DNA from: Prorocentrum cordatum
Taxonomy: Eukaryota; Sar; Dinophyceae; Prorocentrales; Prorocentraceae
NCBI GenBank assembly: GCA_963575745.1
Contig: CAUYUJ010003559.1
Span: forward strand, 184,923 to 248,922
Length of the DNA stretch: 64,000 nt
Direction: 5' to 3'
Shown here piece by piece: positions 34,601 to 45,223 of the stretch; the stretch's first letter is position 1; each line of letters starts with the position of its first letter. The position numbers and the translations under genes were made by a program. The notes beneath the pieces were generated by a model that saw nothing but the letters and a program-made list of their open reading frames with translations, was not told the origin of the DNA and ran no database searches.

Positions 34601-35715
34601 TGCAGGGGTGGGAGGGGCACGAAACCATGTAAATCGTATGGTTTTCGGATACCCTCCTCGCTCAGGCGGGGCCTCCCTGGAGAGGTGGGAGGGGCACGAA
34701 ACCATGTAAATAGTATGGTTGTCGGATACCCTCCTCGCTCAGGCGGGGCCTCCCTGGAGGTGTGGGAGGGGCACGAAACCATGTAAATAGTATGGTTTTC
34801 GATACCCTCCTCGCTCAGGTGGGGCCACCCTGGAAGGGTGGGAGGGGCGCGAAACCATGTAAATAGTATGGTATTCCGATACCCTCCTCGCTCAGGCGGT
34901 GCCTCCCTGGAGGGGTGGGAGGGGCACGAAACAATGTAAATAGTATGGTATTCCGATACCCTCCTCGCTCAGGCGGGGCCTCCCTGGAGGGGTGGGAGGG
35001 GCACGAAACCATGTAAATAGTATGGTATTCCGATACCCTCCTCGCTCAGGCGGGGCCTCCCTGGAGGTGTGGGAAGGGCACGAAACCATGTAAATAGTAT
35101 GGTTTTCCGATACCCTCCTCGCTCAGGCGGGGCATCCCTGGAGGGGTGGGAGGGGCACGAAACCATGTAAATAGTATGGTATTCCGATACCCTCCTCGCT
35201 CAGGCGGGGCCTCCCTGGAGGGTGGGAGGGGCACGAAACCATGTAAATAGTATGGTATTCCGATACCCTCCTCGCTCAGGCGGGGCCTCCCTGGAGGGGT
35301 GGGAGGGGCACGAAACCATGTAAATAGTATGGTTTTCGGATACCCTCCTCGCTCAGGCGGGGCCTCCCTGGAGGGGTGGGAGGGGCACGAAACCATGTAA
35401 AATATGATTTTCTGATACCCTCCTCGCTCAGGCGGGGCTCCTGGAGAGGTGGGAGGGGCACGAAACCATGTAAATATATGGTTTTCCGATACCCTCCTCG
35501 CTCAGGCGGGGCCTCCCTGGAGGGGTGGGAGGGGCACGAAACCATGTAAATAGTATGGTTTTCGGATACCCCCCTCGCTCAGGCGGGGCCTCCCTGGAGG
35601 GGTGGGAGGGGCGCGAAACCATGTAAATAATATGGTTTTCCGATACCCTCCTCGCTCAGGCGGGGCCTCCCTGGAGGGGTGGGAGGGGCACGAAACCATG
35701 TGAGTAGTATGGTTT
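34600..35715. repeat. 77-bp tandem array, about 14 copies
   Basis: Unit landmarks are GGCACGAAACCATGTAAATA, TATGGTTTTCGGATACCCTC and CTCGCTCAGGCGGGGCCTCC. Restarts are spaced exactly 77 bp over most of the array. Short minus-strand frames that restart every 77 bp are artefacts. Confidence 0.95.
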
Positions 35716-35945
35716 TCGGTATGGAGTGGTATGGAATGGTATGGTAGGTATGGTATGGTACGGTATGGTATGATATGGTATGGTATGGTACTGGAGGTAT
35801 GGTATGGTATGGTACGGTGTGGCATTGGTGTGATATGGTATGGTATGCTATGGTACGCCATGGTATGGTATGGTACGGTATGGTACGTATGGCGTGGTAT
35901 GGTATGGTATGGTATGGTATGGTATGTGTGGTAGGAACTATGGTA
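35716..35945. repeat. TATGG pentanucleotide repeat
   Basis: Imperfect GGTAT units abutting the last 77-bp unit. Confidence 0.9.
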
Positions 35946-36032
35946 TGGTATGGTGTGTGTGGTAGGAATAATATTGTGCTGTATGGAAGATGGAGCGGGA
36001 GGTGGGTGGGAAGGAGAGGGTGTTCTGGGAAA

Positions 36033-36060
36033 ACAAGAACCCCACTCAGGATGTGGGGAA
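36033..36060. repeat. Hairpin motif C, copy 1
   Basis: ACAAGAAC precedes a stem CCCCAC / GTGGGG with loop TCAGGAT. It lies nine bases before terminus A of copy 9. Related copies at 40306 and 40776 keep the pairing with different bases. Confidence 0.55.
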
Positions 36061-36069
36061 TTAAATAAG

Positions 36070-37468
36070 CCTGGCGAAGGACCCGGCCATATGCAATTGA
36101 GAGTACCGCAATGGTAAATATCTTCTTCGGTGGCGCTCCCTAGGGGGCCACGGGCCGTATGAGGGGTGTGCCGAAATGCGTGGCAGTGTACGCAACACGA
36201 ACGAAGACGATAGGTCCGAATATGAAAGCTTGAGCGCGTGCGAGTCGGATCGCGAGCGAGTCTGATTATGAATGAATCTGCGCGCGATTGATTCTATTCG
36301 CATGAATGCGTGCATGGATACGCCCTGTGTAAATGTATGTATACGACTGTGAACAGTTTGGGTCTGCGTGACTCTCGGTACTCGTGACTCTGAGCGTCGC
36401 CTCTGCAGGGGGCTTCCCTGGGAAGCCCGACGGCAGCGCCCGCGCGCCGCGACGCCCATGTCGGCACGCCACGCACCTGGTGTGCGGGACGCATGCGGAC
36501 GGCAGCACTGGGGCCTTCGGTGGAGCTCCCTGTGGGGCCACGAAACGTGTGAGGGGTGTGCCGAAATGGGTGTGCGGGACGCATGCGGACGGCAGCCATG
36601 GGGCCTTCGGTGGAGCTCCCTATGGGGCCACGAAACGTGTGAGGGGTGTGCCGAAATGGGTGTGCGGGACGCATGCGGACGGCAGCACTGGGGCCTTCGG
36701 TGGAGCTCCCTGTGGGGCCACGAAACGTGTGAGGGGTGTGCCGAAATGGGTGTGCGGGACGCATGCGGACGGCAGCACTGGGGCCTTCGGTGGAGCTCCC
36801 TGTGGGGCCACGAAACGTGTGAGGGGTGTGCCGAAATGGGTGTGCGGGACGCATGCGGACGGCAGCACTGGGGCCTTCGGTGGAGCTCCCTATGGGGCCA
36901 CGAAACGTGTGAGGGGTGTGCCGAAATGGGTGTGCGGGACGCATGCGGACGGCAACCATGGGGCCTTCGGTGGAGCTCCTATGGGGCCACGAAACGTGTG
37001 AGGGGTGTGCCGAAATGGGTGTGCAGACGCATGCGGACGGCAGCACTGGGGCCTTCGGTGGAGCTCCCTGTGGGGCCACGAAACGTGTGAGGGGTGTGCC
37101 GAAATGGGTGTGCGGGACGCATGCGGACGGCAGCCATGGGGCCTTCGGTGGAGCTCCCTATGGGGCCACGAAACGTGTGAGGGGTGTGCCGAAATGGGTG
37201 TGCGGGACGCATGCGGACGGCAACACTGGGGCCTTCGGTGGAGCTCCCTGTGGGGCCACGAAACGTGTGAGGGGTGTGCCGAAATGGGTGTGCGGGACGC
37301 ATGCGGACGGCAGCCATGGGGCCTTCGGTGGAGCTCCCTATGGGGCCACGAAACGTGCGAGGGGTGTGCCGAAATGGGTGTGCGGGACGCATGCGGACGG
37401 CAGCGCTGGGGCCTTCGGTGGAGCTCCCTGTGGGGCCACGAAACGTGTGAGGGGTGTGCCGAAATGTG
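36070..37468 (+). mobile_element. A-array element, copy 9 (B missing)
   Basis: Terminus A is at 36070-36109. One 90-bp unit (36115-36180) is followed by a unique insertion (36180-36475, no gene) and eleven nearly identical 90-bp units (36480-37468). The units differ mainly by CACTG or CCATG and CCCTG or CCCTA alternatives. The array ends abruptly at the palindrome cluster. Confidence 0.65.
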
Positions 37469-37469
37469 C

Positions 37470-37622
37470 GCCTAAAAGTGTGATCACATTTTTAGGCGAG
37501 CATGCGACCGCGCCAAAAAGTGCGATCACACGTTTAGGCGCGCTCAAGCGCGCCAAAAAATGTGATCGCACTTTTAAGCGCGGTCGCCTGCTCACCAAGA
37601 AGTGTGATCACACTTTTAGGCG
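37470..37622. repeat. Cluster of four GATC-centred palindromes
   Basis: The first palindrome, 37470-37497, is 28 bp (GCCTAAAAGTG, TGATCACA, TTTTTAGGC). The second and third form the arms of a larger inverted repeat: 37498-37543 against 37548-37593, 46-bp arms with about six mismatches and a 4-nt TCAA loop. The fourth, near 37593-37622, has a perfect 16-bp core AAGTGTGATCACACTT. Confidence 0.9.
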
Positions 37623-37625
37623 TCA

Positions 37626-38340
37626 TTCGTGTACGACGCCCTCAGCGGGCATAAGGACAGACTTGCGACTGCTCAGTGGCTCCAGCGAGCCTAGTGGCAG
37701 TCGCCCTGGCCACTCCGACATGCATTGATTTCTAGGTGGCCGCCACTTCGGCCGCGAACCACCTCTCGATCGCCTCCATCTGCTGCTCGTCGCCGCCTCT
37801 CGCAGCCTCGTTTCCCTCTGTCCCCAACTCGCCCCCCCCCCCCTCCCCCCCCCCCTCCCCCCGCCCCCCACCCGCGCCTGCGCATGCCCCCCCCCCCCCT
37901 TGCCTCTCCATGTCGCCCCCGATCTCCATCCATCCCTCCCCCATTCCTTCCCGAACTCCCTCCCTCCGCCCCCTGCCTCTGCGTCCGTCCGCCCATCCGA
38001 TCGCGCTGTCTCCCCGCTTGTTCGCTGACGCGTTGAGTTCGGGTTGCGCATTCCCACCTGCAGCCCGCTGCATTCGGATTGCGCTCGCGGGCTGCAGTCA
38101 CACTGCATTCGCGCCCGCTTGCAGGAATTGCTGCATGCTCGCACTTGCGGTGGCGCATCGCATGGCCATCCCTCTTTTTTCTCGCGTGCACTTTTGTGAG
38201 TCCTACACATGTTCGTGCTCAGTCGTTTCAGCCGACTTCATTGACTGACCAATGGCCTCATCCCCCCATGCCGTGTCCACCCCCGAACAGCCCTGCAGCC
38301 TGCCATTGCCCGTTGACGTGATGATTCGAGCATAATTCTG
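37626..38340. other. Unassigned G+C-rich sequence with C-runs
   Basis: C-homopolymers at 37830-37900 lie within CCTCC-rich sequence. Open frames on both strands are Pro- or Gly-rich and show no domain. Confidence 0.5.
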
Positions 38341-38382
38341 ACGTGTTGGCCTCGCGGCCCCACTCATATCCCGATCAGTTCT

Positions 38383-38940
38383 TTGAGCACGTCGCTGCGC
38401 CGAGCGACTGGGCTCCGTCGGCATCCCCGCCGCGCGCGCCCCGCACTTCGCCGCGCGCATCTCGCGCGCGCCGCGCGCGCCCCGCTTGCCGAGTGTTACC
38501 TGCAGCTCGTGGCGGCGCCGAGTCGGCGCGCACTTCGCCCGCTGGCCAAGCTTACTGCTGCCGAGCAGACCATCGCAGATCTGCGTCGCAGGAACAGAGC
38601 GCAGCTGTCCGTGATCAACCGCGTCTTCGGCATGACTGATCGAGCGCGCAAAGCGCGCCGCCAGGAAGGTCAGATGCGCCGCCAGGAGGAGCAGAGGCGC
38701 CGCGAGGAGAGGCGAGAGCAGAGGGAGCAGGCGCGGTTGCGCAGAGAGGCGCAGAAGCGGGAGCGCAGGGGGCGCAGAGAGCAGGCGGCAGCAGCAAGGG
38801 CGGCGCTGGCAGCGGAAATGGAGCGCCACGCGGGGTGGGCGAGGCGCTCGACGGAGGCGCGGGCGCGGGGCGAGGCGCCGCCGGCGTGCGACCTCCCGCG
38901 CGGCGCGACGTGGGACCCCATTCCCTGCCACGACCAGTGA
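38383..38940 (+). CDS. Possible coiled-coil ORF, unrecognised
   Basis: A 185-codon open frame ends at TGA 38938-38940. The frame opens at a TTG codon, and its first clear ATG is at about 38632. From about 38550 the product is a long charged helix (AEQTIADLRRRN, then Arg/Glu/Gln-rich repeats) followed by ERHAGWARRSTEARARGE and a compact non-helical end. This could be one exon of a host gene or chance: high G+C suppresses stops and overlapping frames are also open. No splice-leader site, family match or neighbour supports it. Confidence 0.25.
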   Translation: MSTSLRRATGLRRHPRRARPALRRAHLARAARAPLAECYLQLVAAPSRRALRPLAKLTAAEQTIADLRRRNRAQLSVINRVFGMTDRARKARRQEGQMRRQEEQRRREERREQREQARLRREAQKRERRGRREQAAAARAALAAEMERHAGWARRSTEARARGEAPPACDLPRGATWDPIPCHDQ

Positions 38941-39500
38941 GCTGCGACGGGTGCGAGGACGAGCGATCGCGACGACGACGCCGACGATGCCGACGCATGG
39001 CGTCAGACGGTGGCGACGGTGATGGCGACGCTGACGACGACGACGTTGACGATGACGGCGTGGGCAACGACGCGCTGTCCATCGGCGATGCGTCTGCGGG
39101 GGGTTCCTGCGGTATCGAGCCGTCGCTGCGCGCGACATGTGACGCCCTCAGCTCCCCTCCCCACCCTCGCGCATTTTGTCGTGCGATGCGCCCTGCGCAA
39201 GTTGTGGCGATCCAGCCATTCATGCTATCAGTATGTCAAGTGCGGTCTGCGTTCCATAGCGATATTCGGCCCAGGCCCCACGGGGCTGCCACAAGTCGAC
39301 CGATGGCAACAATTGAAGACATGCAACGTGATGTATCGGACTTCTCGGACCTTCCTGGAGCCTCTTGGGACATCCTGTGGCCTCTTGAGTCTTTCTGTGG
39401 CCTCCTGATGCCTCCTGGGACCTTGGAGCCTCCTGTGGCATCCTGAGAAAAATCTGCGCCCGCGAGCCTGGCCACCAAAACAAGCAAAATCCTCAAAATC
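38941..39500. other. Unassigned sequence with degenerate CCTCCTGGGAC repeats
   Basis: GAC-rich sequence (38970-39060), then unique sequence. From 39340 to 39450 there is a degenerate ~11-bp CCTCCTGGGAC repeat resembling the 63.7-63.9 kb minisatellite. No gene is seen. Confidence 0.5.
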
Positions 39501-39509
39501 TGGCCCACC

Positions 39510-39975
39510 TTGGGGGTGAAAATGAGCGCCTCGCTCGAGACATCCTCCAAATCTGCTCCGAAAGCGAAGGATGTTGGCACAGAAAACAAGCAAACCGCTC
39601 GAGACATCCCCACAAAATCCAGCGAAAGGGGCCGAGTGCAATGCCCCCCCGCCGCCCCCCTTAGGAATGCGAAAATGAGCGCCTCGCTCGAGACACCCTC
39701 CAAACCTGCTCCGAAAGCGAAGGATGTTGCCACAGAAAACAAGCAAACCGCTCGAGACATCCCCACAACATCCCGCGAAAGGGGCCGAGTGCAATACCCC
39801 CCCGCCGCTCCCCTCAGGAACGTGAAAATGAGCGCCTCGCTCGAGACATCCTCCAAATCTGCTCCGACAGCGAAGGATGCTGGGACAGAGAACCGGCAAA
39901 CAGCTCGAGACATCCCCGCAAAATCCCACGAAAGGGGCCGAGTGCAATACCCCCCCGCCGCTCCCCTTAGGAGTG
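39510..39975. repeat. 153-bp tandem repeat, three copies
   Basis: GTGAAAATGAGCGCCTCGCT-type starts lie near 39518, 39670 and 39826. The unit is about 153 bp (51 codons), so both strands stay open: a 171-codon plus frame and a 264-codon minus frame. With both strands equally open and no domain, coding is not supported. Confidence 0.85.
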
Positions 39976-40305
39976 CTGAAGCCACAGAATCGTCTGAGAC
40001 ATCCTCAACATCAGTGTGTGTGTGAGTCATCCGATGAGTGGGCCTGAGTGAGTGCGGTGAATGTATGAGTACAGGAACGAGTGAGTCTGAGTGATGAGTG
40101 AGAGTGAGTCTGAGTGATGAGTGAGTCTGAGTGATGAGTGAGTCTGAATGATGATTGATGAGTCTGAGTCATGACTGAGTCCGAGTGATGAGTGAGTCTG
40201 AGTGATGAGTGGGTCTGAGTGGTGAGTGAGTCTGAGTGATGAGTGAGTGGGGCGGAGGGGGAAGAGGTGAGGAGGAGGAAGAGGCCCCTTCCGGCGCGGT
40301 CGGCC

Positions 40306-40339
40306 AATAACAAGAACCCATACTTAGGATATGGGGGAA
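40306..40339. repeat. Hairpin motif C, copy 2
   Basis: AATAACAAGAA then stem CCCATA / TATGGG with loop CTTAGGA, then GGAAAT. Confidence 0.6.
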
Positions 40340-40775
40340 ATCAGCGAAAAAGGCCGCGGGAAATACCTCCCCGCCGCTCCCCTTAGGAGTGCTGAAGCCA
40401 CAGAATCGCCTGACACATCCTCAACATCAGTGTGTGCGTCATCCGATGAGTGGACCTGAGTGAGTGTAGTGAATGTATGAGGTATGAGTACAAGTACGAG
40501 TGAGTCTGAGTGATGAGTAAGTCTGAGTGATGAGTGAGTCTGAGTGATGAGTGAGTCTGAGTGATGAGTGATGAGTCTGAGTAATGACTGAGTCCGAGTG
40601 ATGAGCGGGTCTGAATTATGAGTGAGTCTGAGTGATGAGTGGGTATGAGTGACGTGTGAGTCTGAGTGACTGACTGAGTCTGGGTGATGAGTGGGTCTGA
40701 GTGATGACTGAGTCTGAGTTGGTCTGAGTGAGAAGAGCGGTGTGTTCTCGTCTGTGTTCTCCTCCGGCGCGGTCC

Positions 40776-40811
40776 GCCAATAACAAAAACCCAATGCTTA
40801 GGCATGGGGAA
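40776..40811. repeat. Hairpin motif C, copy 3
   Basis: AATAACAAAAA then stem CCCAATGC / GCATGGG (one bulged A) with loop TTAG, then GGAACA. Confidence 0.6.
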
Positions 40812-40869
40812 CAATAACAACAAACAGCAAACAACAACAACGAGAATCCGCGCCGCGGAATTCCACTTC

Positions 40870-43005
40870 AGCCACGAACGCCGGGAGAGTGAATGACCGT
40901 TCGGCCCCCTCACTCTGATCTGCCGCTGCGTTGGCTGCGATCTTGGATGAAAGCGCATGGGGGGCCGCTGTCGGCGTCGCGAAGGCGATCCGTGAGGCTA
41001 GGGGCCCGGCCATGAACCAAGCGACGCCGTGTGGCGCGCTGCTCCATGAGATCACGTGTTCTGCCATTGACTCAGAGACGAGGTTTACGGTTGCCAATCT
41101 CCCAGCATTGCTGTGCGTGGCGCATAACCAATGCAGCAGCTGGCAGGCCCTCATTCAGAGCGCGTTGGCGCCGAGGCCGCGCTCATTCGAGCGGCCGTGG
41201 TCGTTGATGTGACGAAATGACGAAGTAACACCAGGCAACCAAGTGTCCCCAGATGACTTCCAGGAATCTGTGGATGTCCGATGGTTTGTTTTTGTATTCG
41301 GGGCCAGATGTGCTGTTGCAAGAGGATGCAAGCTTCTGCGTTGGGGCTCTGAAGCCCGAGCGGGTATCAAACGCCGATGCAGGAGTCGCACAGGCATTCA
41401 AGTTGTTGATAAAAGAAACGTTCTGCAGATCAGACCGTTCACTGCGCGCGACGGGCGTTGCATTGAAATCTGTCGTCGCGCTGCATTGCAAACTAGGGGT
41501 GGCCCTTCAAGACGGCGGTGCGCAGAAGTTGGTTTGGCAAAAGGTGAAGCTGGCACGAAGTGTTGCATGCCCTGCCGCAGCGCGATTGCGACGGACAGCT
41601 CGCTGGCCGACGAGGAGGGGGTGGCCCAACTGAGGGCAGACGTCATGCGTGAGCGTGACATTGATTGCGCGACGAATGATGACGGGGGGAAGCGCGCGGA
41701 GGTTGGTTCGGTTCCAAGCGACGGACACCAGCGCAGATTTCACGACCTGCAGGGAACCTGCAAATTCGAAGGAGGAAGATGAGACGACTGCAGACGTCTC
41801 ATCTTCCTCCTCCCCCCTTCCTTCCCATGGGAATACGATAGCGGGGGAAGGAGACATCGTTGGGAAGGCGAGGAGGTGACTGAGCAGTGCGCTGCCCATT
41901 CGCCCCCCCAGGATCCGCGAGCAAGCATCCGGTTGCAACCGCAGCGTGCAGAACATGTTGCTAGACCCGCAGTTAGATCGCATTATCTTGCCTGTTGACC
42001 AATATCGCCACGACTGGATGCACGCAATCTTTATTATGGGCGTTTTTAACATTTGCGCACACCACTTTCTCACGGCATGTAAGAGTAATGGGCTCTCAAA
42101 CGTATGCTCCTGTTTCGATGCGCACATCAGCTGGCGAAGCTTTTCCAGGGCGCCGCAAAACGGCCAGCGGCAAGACGAAAGCGTTTAAGTGCCAGGCGAG
42201 TGAGGTATTGTCTTTGTTGCCGCCGGTGTATACTTATGTGAGGAAGTTGATATTTCCTATGGGGGTCGCGCTCATGGAATGCGTCGCGCATGTTCGTCTG
42301 TGCGATTTGGCGCGGCGCTTCGAAGCTGCAGCGTCAGGCCGGGCGTCTGCCAACGCTCCCAGAGGCAGGGCAAGCGCGTTTCTAGATGCCTGTGAAGCAG
42401 CCCGATAGCAGGGATACGTGACACCGAAGTTTTATAGGTTGATCCATTCCCCGAGGCATCTGCTCAAGTTTGGATATCTTCTTTCGTGCTTTGCACACGA
42501 CAGAAAGCACAATGTTCCAAAATGGTTTTGCAAGTATATGCGCCAGCTGGAAGCTTCAGAAAATAAGCGCGCTGTCCGACTGCATCTGGCAAACTTGCGT
42601 CGCACCGACGCGTTCGACTTCTCGCCGCCCTTGCTGAACCCCAGGGCGGCGCCTGAGCAGGTGCGCGCCTTCCTTGAGGAGAAGGTCGGACATCGTCTCC
42701 CGCAGGGCTCTGCGACCGCGGCTCTGAGGGCTCGTGTGTCGTCGCTGTCGACCTGCTAGTCTCGTGACATCGCGTTGCTTTCTACTGGTAATGACAAAGC
42801 GGTGGGGGAAGTATGGTCTCACGCTGCAGTCAATGGAACGATGGTGTCGCTTGTGTCTGTCTGGGGCATCACTTGTTGCGATGATCGGCTCAGCGCGCTG
42901 GCCGTGGTACCGACCGACGACGACGTGCACCTGGTGCACTCGGCCGACATCGCCACCGCCATGGCGGGAGCGTTTACAAAGCTTCGCAACCATGGCCACT
43001 CTTAG
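40870..43005 (+). pseudogene. Decayed transposase-like gene of a dinoflagellate repeat family
   Basis: Protein-like blocks follow one another on the plus strand in changing frames. They include AVGVAKAIREARGPAMNQ (about 40955-41010), NDEVTPGNQVSPDD (41216-41257), a Cys/Gly block with AKGEAGTKCCMPC (about 41537-41575), HDWMHAIFIMGVFN (about 42010-42050), AFKCQASEVLSL (about 42179-42215), VTPKFYRLIHSPRHLLKFG with LSCFAHDRKH (42418-42510), and a C-terminal beta-rich block GEVWSHAAVNGTMVSLVSVWG (about 42808-42870). Similar block orders recur, from memory, in repeated dinoflagellate hypothetical proteins. The D-W-M-H block resembles the D-x-M-H block of CACTA/tnp2-type transposases. Several frameshifts and a stop at 41210-41212 make it non-functional. 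Transposase identity is an inference. Confidence 0.5.
41771..41810. repeat. 40-bp near-perfect palindrome
   Basis: Left half GGAGGAAGATGAGACGACTG and right half CAGACGTCTCATCTTCCTCC pair at 19 of 20 positions, centred on CTGCAG. It lies inside the transposase-like relic, between recognisable blocks. Confidence 0.9.
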
Positions 43006-44057
43006 TATACGGGCGTGTCATACGCAAACAAATGTCAGCGCTTGCACACGTGCGACCGTGAAAATCCACGTCAACCGCGTGAGCTGCCGACTGGCTTCTT
43101 GTGCGCAGCGACGCATGAGATTGCGCACTCGCAATGTGTGGATGCGGCTCGCCGCGCGCCTCGCGCATTAAAAACAACAATCCTTTTGCAGCTGAACATG
43201 CATTGGGGCCGAACCTCGAACCTCGAACCTTGGTCCTCCGACCTCGACGGCGGCGGCGGCGACGACGCCGGGGGCGGCGGGGCGGCGACGGTTCGCTCGT
43301 GCGTTTCGGGTCCGCTCGCGGGCTCCTCGTCGCCGAGGCTGGATCCGCCTGGAAGTCCTCGTCAGAACGCTGGCTACCCCCCCTCGTGGCGGGTCGCGAG
43401 GTCAGGCCATCCTATGCGATGACGACGACGACGACGACGACGGCAACGGCGACGGCGACGACGGCGACGAACGACGGAACGACGACCACGCAGGAACGAC
43501 GACGGAACGACGACAGGGGGCCGCGGCCGGGCACCTCGGCGTCGGCGTCGTCGGCCCTGCTCCTCGCTCCTCCTCCTCCTCCTCCTCCTTCTCCTCCTCC
43601 TCCTTTTGTTGTCGTGCTGGGTTGTCGCGCCCGACCAATCGGACCAGACCGAACCGGACCGGCAAATCGAACCGCACCGCGCCGGTCGGACCGAACCGCG
43701 CGAAAAACCCGAGCCGAACCGAACCCGCGGCAGACCCAAGCCGAACCGGCCGAAACCGAACCGACGTCAAACCGAACCGGCCAAGCAAAACCGAACCGAC
43801 TGCATTACCGGGCCGAATCGAATCGAGCCGATCCTTTCGCGGAGAAGGGAGGGGGGCGATCGCGCAGAGGCTCAAGGAGAGGAGAGCCGAGAAGGGGGGG
43901 GGAGAGGACCGAGAAGGGAGGGGAACGAACCCACCCGCAGTGTCGGCGCGAAGGGGAAGAGGAGGACAGCCAGGAGTCGCGCAGGATGAGCCTGGAACCC
44001 CTCGGCCACCACGAGGACCCCCGCCAGAAGGCCCAGCGAAGGAGCGCAAGACGAAGC
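43006..44057. repeat. Microsatellite-rich left flank of the LTR element
   Basis: Sequence 43006-43400 is unassigned. ACG triplets run from 43420 to 43520, CTC triplets from 43560 to 43610, and a CCGAACCGAAC-type short repeat from 43630 to 43830. Unassigned purine-rich sequence then runs to the LTR. The Arg-, Pro- or Glu-rich frames are artefacts. Confidence 0.7.
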
Positions 44058-44246
44058 TGTGATGTGGAAGATATTCGATGGATTTTTCCACTCGCGGCCT
44101 CGCGAGGGGCGTGGCTCTAAGGCCAAGGGCCCTAGTTCGAAATGCGAATGGCAGCGGCGAGCAAGGAATGAAACCACGGGCCCCTCGAGGCCTCTGGGGG
44201 AACCCCTCTCGAGCCTCTTGCATTCCTGGGGGGTGAGCTTGATTCG
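44058..44246 (-). repeat. 3' LTR (189 bp)
   Basis: Same length and orientation as 53147-53335. Read on the minus strand it ends ..CATCACA; its first base is C, where the other LTR has T (TGAATC). AGGAGGAGCG lies just inside it on the minus strand as a candidate polypurine tract (44247-44256). Confidence 0.85.
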
Positions 44247-44697
44247 CGCTCCTCCTAGTCGCCGCCTCGGGCTGGAACGCTGCCGCCTGAGCGGGGGCTG
44301 CAACGACAAGTCACTCGCCGGGAGACGATTATCGGGACAATCTATAGCAAGCAAACGGCTTGACGCGGATGCAAAGTACACAGTCTCAGCGCCGCTGGAG
44401 CATTAACAAAGGCAAAGCTAGCGATGGCAAGAGTTCGATCGCGAAACGACAGACACCAAAAGACATAGCCATCTTATCGAGATAAGATCTGGATGCTGGG
44501 CGCGATCGTCATCGCATCTAGAAGGCTGTGCGCACTGAACAAATGAAGCATAACAAACAGGTGGATTATGCGTGGATCTTTGGCTGGGCATAGAATATGA
44601 GCGGCAATGTGGGATGCGCGAATCTTTACCGGGCGTAAAATCTGAGCAGCGATGCGGCATGCAAAACATTTGCCGGGCGTAAAATCTGAGCAACAGA

Positions 44698-45096
44698 TTA
44701 TTGCCGGTCCGTTCGGCCAATCTGCCGTCCGAAAACCAAGCGGGGTTCACTCTTTTCTTTCTTGGGCTTCGCGGGATTGTTCGTCAGGTCGGATCGCCAG
44801 ACGTCTCTGCCTGTGAGCTTCCACCAGCGGCCCTTGAGATCGTTCATCGCACTCTCTGGGAAAATCGTGAAATCGGGATTGCCGAAACGATAATGCCGAA
44901 GCAGCCACGACGCGTGCTTCTTGCAAGTCTTGCAAATTATGTATACACTGTGCGGGTTGTGGCCAATGACAACATCATGCTGGGAAATGCCTGTCGCGCA
45001 GCTGAGCATGTCATTCGGCTGCGCTGTCGGTGGGGGGCCGCTCCATGATGCAACGCTGGCTGATGAGGCTGACACGGAACTCGATGAACTAGTCAC
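44698..45096 (-). pseudogene. Downstream frame of the LTR element, soluble part
   Basis: A 132-codon frame after pol. It has a Ser-rich start, then a compact protein-like region with HNPHSVYIICKTCKKHASW (a possible Cys/His metal site) and WWKLTGRDVW, and a Lys/Arg-rich end. It lies between RNase H and the 3' LTR in the sense orientation, in a different frame from the membrane-segment frame just upstream. The two may once have been one reading frame broken at 45100-45220. No family is recognised. Confidence 0.4.
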
Positions 45097-45223
45097 GGAA
45101 ACAACGGTTGGTGATGCGGGGGGCCGAACTTTCCTGCGACTTTGCTGATCTTAATCGTCCAGACCCCCGAGCTGATGACGCGGCATATGGCGATGGCGGT
45201 GGCGGCGCGATGGCAGGTGGTGG

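Larger units (their letters stand above)
39940..40815. repeat. Tandem segmental duplication with 17-bp minisatellites
   Basis: The segment starting CCGCCGCTCCCCTTAGGAGT occurs at about 39955-40339 and again at about 40370-40811. Each copy carries a CAGAATCG..ACATCCTCAACATCAGTGTG stretch, a minisatellite of GAGTGAGTCTGAGTGAT (17 bp; 40075-40250 and 40500-40735), and ends with CGGCGCGGTC, CCAATAACAA and hairpin motif C. Confidence 0.8.

Noticed and set aside
37470-37622. TGTGATCACA palindromes as bacterial CRP sites
   Set aside because: The organism is a dinoflagellate. The likeness to a bacterial operator is superficial.
44058-44246. 189-bp repeat as a tRNA-derived SINE
   Set aside because: A TAGTTCGAAAT word resembles a B box. 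However, equal length, TG..CA end in the 5' copy, position next to a primer-site-like sequence and the enclosed copia genes fit LTRs better.
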